From assembly GCA_020851015.1 (NCBI GenBank), contig JADZDN010000150.1, positions 1 through 5,292 of the forward strand: 5,292 bases of DNA. The letters are read 5' to 3'. Within the stretch, counting starts at the first letter, position 1, and each line of letters starts with the position of its first letter. The notes under the pieces are model-generated. The model saw nothing but the letters and a program-made list of their open reading frames with translations, was not told where the DNA came from and ran no database searches. Origin of the DNA: Alphaproteobacteria bacterium. Its GTDB lineage: Bacteria > Pseudomonadota > Alphaproteobacteria > JAEULC01. Below, piece by piece: positions 1-5,292 of the stretch. The position numbers and the translations under genes are program-made.

Positions 1-936
1 CTGGCGGCCGCGCGCGCGGGCCTGGGTCGGATCATCTTCGGCCAGCGCCAAGTCATTGATCTATCCCGTATCACGCTGCTTTCGGGCGGTCACGCCCTGC
101 TGGTGGGCGTGCCCGGCCTGGCCAAGACGCGCCTGGTGGAAACCCTGGGTACCGTGCTGGGTCTCGACGATCGCCGGGTCCAGTTCACGCCCGACCTGAT
201 GCCGGCCGATATCATCGGCTCCGAGGTGCTGGAGGAAGGCGAGAGCGGCCGGCGGGATTTCCGCTACATCAAGGGGCCGGTGTTCTGCCAGCTCCTGATG
301 GCCGACGAAATCAACCGCGCCAGCCCGCGCACGCAGTCCGCGCTGCTGCAGGCGATGCAGGAGCACCGCGTTTCGGTGGCCGGCCAGTACCATCCGCTGC
401 CGAGCCCGTTCCACGTCCTGGCGACGCAAAACCCGCTGGAGCAGGAAGGCACCTACCCGCTGCCCGAGGCGCAGCTCGACCGCTTCCTGATGCAGGTCGA
501 TGTCGGCTATCCGGACCTCGAGGCCGAGCGGCGCATGCTGATCGCCACCACCGGCGCCACCGAGGAGAAGGCGGCGCAGGCGATGACGGCGGCGGAACTG
601 CAGCAGGCCCAGCGCCTGGTGCGGCGCATCCCCGTGGGCGACAGCGTGGTCGAGGCGATCCTGGCGCTGGTGCGCTCGGGCCGGCCCGACGCCAGCACCG
701 TGGAGATGGTGCGCGCCAACGTCGCCTGGGGTCCCGGCCCGCGCGCCAGCCAGGCGTTGATGCTGGCCTGCCGCGCGCGCGCGCTGATGCAAGGCCGCCT
801 CGCGCCTTCGGTCGACGACGTGGTGACCCTGGCGCCGGCCGTGCTGCGCCATCGCATGGCGCTGAACTTCGCCGCCCGCGCCGAGGGCATCGATATCGAC
901 CAGGTGATCGGCAAGCTGTGCGAACCCTACGCATGA
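1..936 (+). CDS. MoxR-family AAA+ ATPase, 5' end cut by window
   Basis: This is a cytoplasmic AAA+ ATPase of the MoxR family, whose members act as chaperones with VWA-domain partners. The frame is open from base 1 to a TGA at 934-936, giving 311 codons. Relatives are about 320-340 residues, so only some 10-25 are missing. Numbering from the first codon, an N-terminal IIFGQ motif (11-15) precedes a Walker A GVPGLAKT (36-43), in which Ala replaces the usual Gly before Lys, as is normal for MoxR. Walker B ends in DEIN (102-105). Sensor 1 is ATQNP with Asn144, followed by the family segment EGTYPLPEAQLDRF with Arg161 as the likely arginine finger. Sensor 2 lies in GPGPRAS (Arg248), in the C-terminal helical lid. 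All ATPase residues are present, so it should be active. A GTG at 103 is an internal codon because conserved MoxR sequence continues upstream of it. It leads the visible operon, 22 nt before the DUF58 gene. Family assignment is very secure; the substrate is unknown. Confidence 0.96.
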   Translation: MAAARAGLGRIIFGQRQVIDLSRITLLSGGHALLVGVPGLAKTRLVETLGTVLGLDDRRVQFTPDLMPADIIGSEVLEEGESGRRDFRYIKGPVFCQLLMADEINRASPRTQSALLQAMQEHRVSVAGQYHPLPSPFHVLATQNPLEQEGTYPLPEAQLDRFLMQVDVGYPDLEAERRMLIATTGATEEKAAQAMTAAELQQAQRLVRRIPVGDSVVEAILALVRSGRPDASTVEMVRANVAWGPGPRASQALMLACRARALMQGRLAPSVDDVVTLAPAVLRHRMALNFAARAEGIDIDQVIGKLCEPYA

Positions 937-962
937 GCAGCGGGGCGAAGCCGACGCGATGA
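933..962 (+). other. 9-codon minicistron bridging the moxR-like and DUF58 genes
   Basis: An ATG at 933-935 overlaps the upstream TGA (934-936) as ATGA. It opens a nine-codon frame, MSSGAKPTR, ending in a TGA at 960-962, which itself overlaps the DUF58 ATG (959-961) as ATGA. A terminating ribosome could therefore restart at 933 and again at 959, handing translation from one gene to the next. No good Shine-Dalgarno precedes 933. Before 959 there is only a weak GCGAAG at 945-950, spaced 8 nt. This could be a coupling device, a remnant of an older DUF58 start now out of frame, or chance. The peptide itself resembles nothing I know. Confidence 0.3.
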
Positions 963-1873
963 CCGCCGCAGCCAACGCGCCCGCGATCGCGCGCCGGCAC
1001 CAGGCCGAGGAGCTGGCGGCAAGCCTGCCGCCGCTGCTGGTCGCCGCCGAGCGCGTGGCGTCGACCGTGGCCCAGGGCGTGCACGGGCGGCGGCGGGTCG
1101 GCCAGGGCGACTCGTTCTGGCAGTTCCGCCAGTACCAGCCGGGTGACCCGGTGCAACGCATCGACTGGCGGCAGTCGGCCAAGCGCGAACATGCCTATAT
1201 CCGCGAGAACGAGTGGGAGGCCGCGCAGTCGGTCTGGCTTTGGCGCGATCCGTCGCCGTCGATGGCCTGGCGGTCGGGCCGCGACCTGCCGGAAAAGCGC
1301 GAGCGCGCGGATCTCCTGACCCTGGCGCTGATGGCGCTGCTCGTCCGCGGCGGCGAGCGCATCGCGCTGCTGGGATTGCCGGTGCGTCCCGCGACCGGAC
1401 GCGGGGCGCTGACGCGGCTGGCCGATGCGTTGCTGGCCGGGGCTCCGCTGACCAGGACGGCGGCGCGCCAGGGCTCGCTGCCCGCGTTCGAGCTGTTGCC
1501 GCGCTTCGCGCATGTCGTGATGATCGGCGACTTCCTGGAGCCGCTCGACAAGCTCAACGACCTGGTCGGCCGCTTCGCTGGGCGCGGCATCGGCGGCTAC
1601 ATCCTGCAGGTGCTCGATCCCGCCGAGACCGCCCTGCCCTTTTCGGGCCGCGCGCGCTTCGAGGGGCTGGAGGGCGAGGCCGAGCATCCCGTCATCGGCC
1701 GCGTCGAGGCGGTGCGCGCGGAATACCGCGACCGCATCGAGGCGCAGCGCCAGGGACTGATCACCATCGCCCGCGCGGCGCGCTGGGGCTTCGGCCGGCA
1801 CACGACCGACCACGCGCCGCAGACCGCGCTTCTGGCCATGTACCAGGCCCTCGCCCGCTCGGTGAGGCGCTGA
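959..1873 (+). CDS. DUF58 domain protein with intact VWA-type metal site
   Basis: A 304-residue soluble DUF58 protein, the usual partner encoded beside MoxR ATPases and presumed to act with them in the cytoplasm. The DUF58 signature runs from about residue 45 to 85: GQGDSF (48-53), then R57-Q-Y-Q-P-G-D (57-63), then R67-I-D-W-R-Q-S-A-K (67-75). A VWA-like fold follows, with a complete MIDAS motif D97-P-S99-P-S101, a likely further acidic site at VVMIGDF (Asp191), and the family's VLDPAE strand end (Asp220). There are no membrane segments or signal peptide. Unlike longer DUF58 proteins, it lacks an N-terminal two-helix hairpin, fitting the short form of about 300 residues. ATG 959 is the first start codon after the in-frame stop at 905-907. 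Its Shine-Dalgarno is weak, so translation probably depends on coupling to the gene upstream. It ends one base before the next ATG. The family is clear; the biochemical role is not established. Confidence 0.95.
   Translation: MTAAANAPAIARRHQAEELAASLPPLLVAAERVASTVAQGVHGRRRVGQGDSFWQFRQYQPGDPVQRIDWRQSAKREHAYIRENEWEAAQSVWLWRDPSPSMAWRSGRDLPEKRERADLLTLALMALLVRGGERIALLGLPVRPATGRGALTRLADALLAGAPLTRTAARQGSLPAFELLPRFAHVVMIGDFLEPLDKLNDLVGRFAGRGIGGYILQVLDPAETALPFSGRARFEGLEGEAEHPVIGRVEAVRAEYRDRIEAQRQGLITIARAARWGFGRHTTDHAPQTALLAMYQALARSVRR
1861..1867 (+). promoter_or_regulatory. Ribosome binding site for the DUF4159 gene
   Basis: GGTGAGG lies within the last codons of the DUF58 gene, 7 nt before the ATG at 1875. 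It is a good Shine-Dalgarno match at normal spacing. It supports that start and places initiation signals inside the upstream gene, consistent with coupled translation. Confidence 0.6.
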
Positions 1874-1874
1874 C

Positions 1875-4646
1875 ATGCTGAGCTTGGGTCCCCTCGCCTT
1901 CGCGGTCCCGTGGGTCCTCACCGCGCTGGTCACGCTGCCGCTGCTGTGGCTGCTGCTGCGCGTGATCCCGCCGGCGCCCAAGCGCATCCGCTTCCCGGCC
2001 CTGGCCCTGCTGCTGGGACTGAAGCAGCGCGAGGAAACCCCGCGCTCGACGCCGTGGTGGCTGATCCTGCTGCGCCTGGCCATCGCCGCGCTGGTGATCC
2101 TGGCGCTGGCGCGGCCGCTCTTGAATCCAAGCGGCGAATTGCCGGGCAACGGCCCGCTGCTCCTGGCGATCGACGACGGCTGGGCGGCATCGCGCAGCTG
2201 GCCGCAACGCCAGGCCATGATGATGGACCTGCTCGACAAGGCCGAGCGCGGCGAGCGCCCGGTCCTGATCGCGACCACGGCCCCGGCCGAGAACGGCGAG
2301 GTGCCGAACCCGACCGGGCTGCTGCGGGCCGACGAGGCGCGAACCCAGATCCGCGCGTTGCAGCCCAAGCCCTGGCCGGTGGACCGCGCCATGGCGCGCG
2401 AGCGGCTGGACCGCGTGAAGCCGCAGGGCTCGGCCTTTGCCGTGTGGATCAGCGACGGTCTGGCCGGCGCCGACGACCGCGCCTATGCGCAGCGCCTGCA
2501 GGAGTTCGGCGGCCTGCGCGTCGTCGCCGACCCGGTCGAGCGCCAGCCGCATGTGCTGTTGCCGCCCAGCAGCGAAGGCAGCGACTGGACGGTGCGCCTG
2601 CTGCGCGCATCCGCACCGGGGCCCGAGCGGGTGTTCCTGCGCGCGCTGGCCGGCGACGGCCGGGTGCTGGCGCGCGAACCGGTCGACTTCGCCGCCGGCG
2701 CGCTGAAGGCGGAGTACAAGCTGGCCCTACCCGGCGAACTCTTGAACGAGCTGGCGCGGATGGAGATCGACGGCGAGCGCTCGGCCGGCGCCAGCATCCT
2801 GCTGGACGAGCGCTGGCGCCGCCGGCCCGTGGGCATCGCCACCACCGCGCCGGTCGGGTCCGGCCAGCCCCTTTTGTCCGACATCTTCTATATAGAGCGC
2901 GCGCTTGCCCCCTTCGCGGAGATCCGGCGCGGCGGCGTGGCGGAACTGCTGAAGCGCGAATTGTCGGTCATGATCCTGCCGGACTCGACCACGCCCGACC
3001 CCGACGAGCGCGAGCAGATCAAGCGCTGGATCGATGCCGGCGGCACGCTGATGCGCTTTGCCGGCCCCACCGTGGCGGAGAATCCCGACGACCTGGTGCC
3101 GGTGCCGCTGCGCCGCGGCGGCCGTCTGCTGGGCGGCGCGTTGGCCTGGACCCAGCCGGCGCAGCTCGCGCCGTTCGAGGCGACAAGCCCCTTCGCCGGC
3201 CTAGCGGTCTCCAAGGACGTCACCGTGTCGCGCCAGGTGCTGGCGGAGCCCGCGCTCGACCGTGCCGACAAGACCTGGGCGCGGCTGGTCGACGGCACGC
3301 CGCTGGTGACCGCCGCCAAGCGCGGCGGCGGCTACCTGGTGCTGGTGCACACCTCGGCCAACACGACCTGGTCGAACCTATCGCTGTCCGGCCTGTTCGT
3401 CGAGATGCTCCGCCGCGTCGTGCGGATCAGCCACGGCGTTGCGTCCGGCGCCGGCGGCGAAGGCGTGCTGCCGCCGCTGCTCACCATGGACGGCTTCGCC
3501 CGCCTGCAATCGCCGCCGCCCACGGCCGCCGCCATCCCGGCGCGCAGCTTCGGCGAAACCAAGGCCGGGCCGCGGCACCCGCCGGGCTTCTACGGCCAGG
3601 ACCCCGCGCGGCGCGCGCTCAATCTCTCGTCCTCGCTGGGCGAGCCGAAGCCGCTCGGCGCGCTGCCCGCCGGCGTCGAGCGCGCCTCCTATGCCGAGGC
3701 GCGCGAGACCGACCTCAAGCCATGGCTGCTGGCGCTCGCGCTGGTCCTGTTCATCGTCGACACGGCGCTTGGGCTGGTGCTGCGCGGCCTGGTGCCGCTG
3801 CCGGCCTTCGCGCGCGCCGGCACGGCGGCGGCCGTGGTGCTGGCCGTGGCGCTGGGCGTGCTTGCCTTCGCGCCTGCCGCCGAGGCGCAGACCCGCGCCA
3901 ACCGCGCCCAGGCGCAAGGCGCCGACGGCTTCGCGCTGGAGGCGACGATCGAGACGCGGCTTGCCTACGTCATCACCGGCAACGGCCAGCTCGACGAGAC
4001 GAGCCGCGCGGGCTTGAGCGGCCTGACCCGGGTATTGAACCGGCGCACCGCCGTCGAAGCCGGCGAGCCGATGGGCGTGAGCCTTGAGGAGGACGAGCTG
4101 TCCTTCTTCTTCCTGCTCTACTGGCCGATCGATCCGGCGCAGCGGCCGCTGTCGGCGCGCGCGGCGCGCAAGGTCAACGAGTACCTGCGCAACGGCGGCT
4201 CGATCCTGATCGACACGCGCGACCAGGCCGACGCGCCGGCCTCGCTCGAGGGCATGACCGCCAATGCCCAGCGCCTGCGCCAGATCGGCCGGGGCTTGGC
4301 GATCCCGCCGCTGGTCCCGGTGCCGCCCGACCACGTGCTGACCAAGGCCTTCTACCTGATGCAGGACTTTCCCGGCCGCTTTGCCGGCGGCCAGCTCTGG
4401 GTCGAGCAGCCGGACAGCCGGGTGAACGACGGCGTCTCCTCGCTGGTGATCGGCGGCAGCGACTGGGCCGGCGCCTGGGCCACCGATGAGGGCGGCCGCC
4501 CGCTCTACCCCGTCATCCCGGGCGGCGAGAACCAGCGCGAGATGGCCTATCGCTTCGGCGTGAACCTGGTGATGTACGCGCTGACCGGCAACTACAAAGC
4601 CGACCAGGTGCACGTGCCGGCGATCCTCGAGAGGCTGGGCCAATGA
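1875..4646 (+). CDS. BatA-like N-terminus plus DUF4159 membrane protein
   Basis: A 923-residue inner-membrane protein of the DUF4159 family, common in alphaproteobacteria. Residues 1-85 form the BatA/aerotolerance-type N-terminal region: helix about 8-30, a basic loop (31-60), helix about 61-82, then LALARPLLNP. A VWA-like domain follows. Its first metal-binding motif is degenerate (D100-D-G-W-A-A-S; no serines at the DxSxS positions), though ISDG (192-195) remains. A Rossmann-like region resembling glutamine-amidotransferase folds spans about 345-515, with LPD (368-370) and GGTLMRFAGP (389-398). A Pro/Ala-rich linker (about 545-610) leads to helices at about 616-636 and 648-668. The second ends in A669-E-A671, like a signal-peptidase site. 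DUF4159 occupies about 686-905, with RLAYV (695-699), TGNGQLD, DELSFFFLLYWPI (740-752) and GGSILIDTRD (774-783). The positive-inside rule puts the VWA and DUF4159 parts in the periplasm. The gene starts 1 nt after DUF58 and overlaps the next gene by 4 nt. Function is unknown; family confidence is high. Confidence 0.94.
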   Translation: MLSLGPLAFAVPWVLTALVTLPLLWLLLRVIPPAPKRIRFPALALLLGLKQREETPRSTPWWLILLRLAIAALVILALARPLLNPSGELPGNGPLLLAIDDGWAASRSWPQRQAMMMDLLDKAERGERPVLIATTAPAENGEVPNPTGLLRADEARTQIRALQPKPWPVDRAMARERLDRVKPQGSAFAVWISDGLAGADDRAYAQRLQEFGGLRVVADPVERQPHVLLPPSSEGSDWTVRLLRASAPGPERVFLRALAGDGRVLAREPVDFAAGALKAEYKLALPGELLNELARMEIDGERSAGASILLDERWRRRPVGIATTAPVGSGQPLLSDIFYIERALAPFAEIRRGGVAELLKRELSVMILPDSTTPDPDEREQIKRWIDAGGTLMRFAGPTVAENPDDLVPVPLRRGGRLLGGALAWTQPAQLAPFEATSPFAGLAVSKDVTVSRQVLAEPALDRADKTWARLVDGTPLVTAAKRGGGYLVLVHTSANTTWSNLSLSGLFVEMLRRVVRISHGVASGAGGEGVLPPLLTMDGFARLQSPPPTAAAIPARSFGETKAGPRHPPGFYGQDPARRALNLSSSLGEPKPLGALPAGVERASYAEARETDLKPWLLALALVLFIVDTALGLVLRGLVPLPAFARAGTAAAVVLAVALGVLAFAPAAEAQTRANRAQAQGADGFALEATIETRLAYVITGNGQLDETSRAGLSGLTRVLNRRTAVEAGEPMGVSLEEDELSFFFLLYWPIDPAQRPLSARAARKVNEYLRNGGSILIDTRDQADAPASLEGMTANAQRLRQIGRGLAIPPLVPVPPDHVLTKAFYLMQDFPGRFAGGQLWVEQPDSRVNDGVSSLVIGGSDWAGAWATDEGGRPLYPVIPGGENQREMAYRFGVNLVMYALTGNYKADQVHVPAILERLGQ
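3816..3893 (+). other. Signal-peptide-like helix before the DUF4159 domain
   Basis: Residues 648-673 of the DUF4159 protein contain a hydrophobic stretch rich in Ala, Val and Leu, preceded by Arg647. It ends in APAAEA followed by QT, which matches the A-x-A pattern read by signal peptidase I. It may simply be the fourth transmembrane helix. Alternatively, it may be cleaved to release the DUF4159 domain into the periplasm. The sequence alone does not decide between these. Confidence 0.4.
4629..4634 (+). promoter_or_regulatory. Ribosome binding site for the terminal VWA gene
   Basis: GAGAGG, inside the last codons of the DUF4159 gene, sits 8 nt before the ATG at 4643. It favours that start over the next in-frame ATG at 4679, which would cut into the residues leading into the first membrane helix. 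Confidence 0.6.
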
Positions 4647-5292
4647 TCGGCGGCGCCTCGGTCCAGTTCGCGCCGCTCATGCCCTGGGCGGCGATCGGGG
4701 GGCTCGGCATCGCGCTCTTGCTGGTGATCGCGGTCGCCTTCTGGCGCCGCGCCGGCGGCGCCGTCTGGCGACTGGCGATCGGCGCGCTGCTGCTGCTGGC
4801 GCTGGCGAATCCCTCGCTGGTCAACGAGCAGCGCGAGAACCTGCCGGACGTCGCCGTGCTGGTGGTCGACGAATCCGCCAGCAACCGCATCGCCGATCGC
4901 GCGGAGCAGCGCGAGGAGACCGTCAAGCGCATCAAGGAGCGCCTGAAGGACGAGCGCGACCTGGAGCTGCGCGAGGTGCGCGCCGGCGCCGCCGACGCCT
5001 CGCTCGCCGGCGGCGAGGAAGGCACGCGGCTGTTCCAGGCGCTCGACCGCGCGCTGGCGGAAATCCCGCGCAAGCAGCTGGCGGGCGTCATCATGCTGAC
5101 CGACGGCCAGGTGCACGACGCGCCGCAACGCGACAAGGACGGCAACCTGCCGGGCGAGACCCTGCCCGCGCCGCTGCACGCGCTCTTGACCGGCCATCCG
5201 GGCGAGGCCGACCGCCGCCTGCGCGTGGTGCAGGCGCCCAGCTTCGGCATGGTCGGCAAGCGCCAGACCATGACCGTGCGCGTCGAGGACGA
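4643..5292 (+). CDS. VWA-domain inner-membrane protein, 3' end cut by window
   Basis: The first 216 codons of a membrane protein whose frame stays open to the window end. The start overlaps the DUF4159 stop as ATGA, with a Shine-Dalgarno 8 nt upstream. Two hydrophobic helices (about 12-34 and 41-58) flank a short Arg-containing loop, RRAGGAVWR, which suggests that the sequence after helix 2 is periplasmic. Helix 2 runs into LALANPSLVNE, echoing LALARPLLNP in the preceding protein, so both share the BatA-like two-helix plus VWA layout. The VWA domain has an intact MIDAS motif D76-E-S78-A-S80 and the later LTDGQ (T153, D154, G155). Residues 83-115 are highly charged (Glu/Arg/Lys) and probably helical. 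Full-length relatives in this operon position are, from memory, about 690 residues, with a C-terminal glutamine-amidotransferase-like domain, so about two thirds would lie beyond the window. The VWA assignment is firm; cellular function is unknown. Confidence 0.88.
   Translation, partial: MIGGASVQFAPLMPWAAIGGLGIALLLVIAVAFWRRAGGAVWRLAIGALLLLALANPSLVNEQRENLPDVAVLVVDESASNRIADRAEQREETVKRIKERLKDERDLELREVRAGAADASLAGGEEGTRLFQALDRALAEIPRKQLAGVIMLTDGQVHDAPQRDKDGNLPGETLPAPLHALLTGHPGEADRRLRVVQAPSFGMVGKRQTMTVRVED

Noticed and set aside
103..105. A GTG as the start of the MoxR gene.
   Set aside because: Starting here would begin inside the Walker A loop region and discard conserved upstream sequence (IIFGQ and the GGHALL strand) that is in frame back to base 1.
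937..958. A promoter or terminator between the first two genes.
   Set aside because: Only 22 nt separate them, with no hairpin plus T-run and no promoter-like boxes.
311..2392. A 693-codon open frame on the minus strand opposite the MoxR, DUF58 and DUF4159 genes.
   Set aside because: High third-position G+C removes stop codons from antisense frames. The translation is Arg/Ala/Gly/Pro-rich low-complexity sequence with no recognisable domain, and the plus-strand genes here have clear motifs.
1910..4087. A 725-codon plus-strand frame overlapping the DUF4159 gene in another frame.
   Set aside because: It is Arg/Ala/Gly-rich with no domain pattern, and it lies wholly within a gene whose own frame carries membrane helices and DUF4159 motifs.
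3378..4643. A 421-codon minus-strand frame opposite the 3' half of the DUF4159 gene.
   Set aside because: It is an antisense shadow with low-complexity His/Arg/Ala/Gly content, no recognisable domain and no start signal.
4513..5271. Minus-strand frames of about 200-250 codons opposite the last gene.
   Set aside because: They are Ser/Arg/Ala-rich antisense shadows. The plus strand carries two membrane helices and a VWA motif with a good ribosome binding site.
1..5292. Hints of a defence or mobile system around the MoxR/VWA proteins.
   Set aside because: MoxR-VWA pairs do occur in conflict systems. However, there is no effector nuclease, protease, transposase, integrase, repeat or compositional shift here, and the gene set matches a recurrent alphaproteobacterial cluster.

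Overview
This is a compact, very GC-rich window (roughly 70% G+C by eye, with strong G/C preference at third codon positions). It is fully occupied by four plus-strand genes that read as one operon fragment. Gene content, order and codon use point to an alphaproteobacterium. The MoxR ATPase, short DUF58 protein, BatA-type N-terminus fused to DUF4159, and VWA membrane protein form a set I know from Rhizobiales, Rhodospirillales and relatives. I cannot name a genus from the sequence.

Layout: (1) 1-936, a MoxR-family AAA+ ATPase that lacks only its extreme N-terminus because the window begins inside it. (2) 959-1873, a complete soluble DUF58 protein with an intact VWA metal-site motif. (3) 1875-4646, a 923-residue membrane protein with a BatA-like N-terminal two-helix region, a VWA-like domain with a degenerate metal site, a glutamine-amidotransferase-like region, two more hydrophobic helices and a C-terminal DUF4159 domain. 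(4) 4643-5292, the first 216 codons of a second two-helix plus VWA membrane protein with an intact metal-site motif, cut by the window end. Junctions are 22 nt, 1 nt and a 4-nt ATGA overlap, so there is no room for an internal promoter or terminator and the genes are probably translationally coupled. No RNA genes, mobile elements, CRISPR arrays or long repeats were seen.

How they may work together: MoxR ATPases commonly pair with VWA-containing partners in chaperone-like complexes that mature or remodel protein or metal-cofactor targets. Here the ATPase and DUF58 protein look cytoplasmic. The positive-inside rule places the large domains of the two membrane proteins in the periplasm. The likely picture is an envelope-associated MoxR/VWA machine whose substrate is unknown. 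The cluster is a recurrent one of undetermined function, not a clearly new system. The most notable points are the 9-codon minicistron bridging genes 1 and 2, the alternation of intact and degenerate VWA metal sites, and a signal-peptide-like helix ahead of DUF4159.
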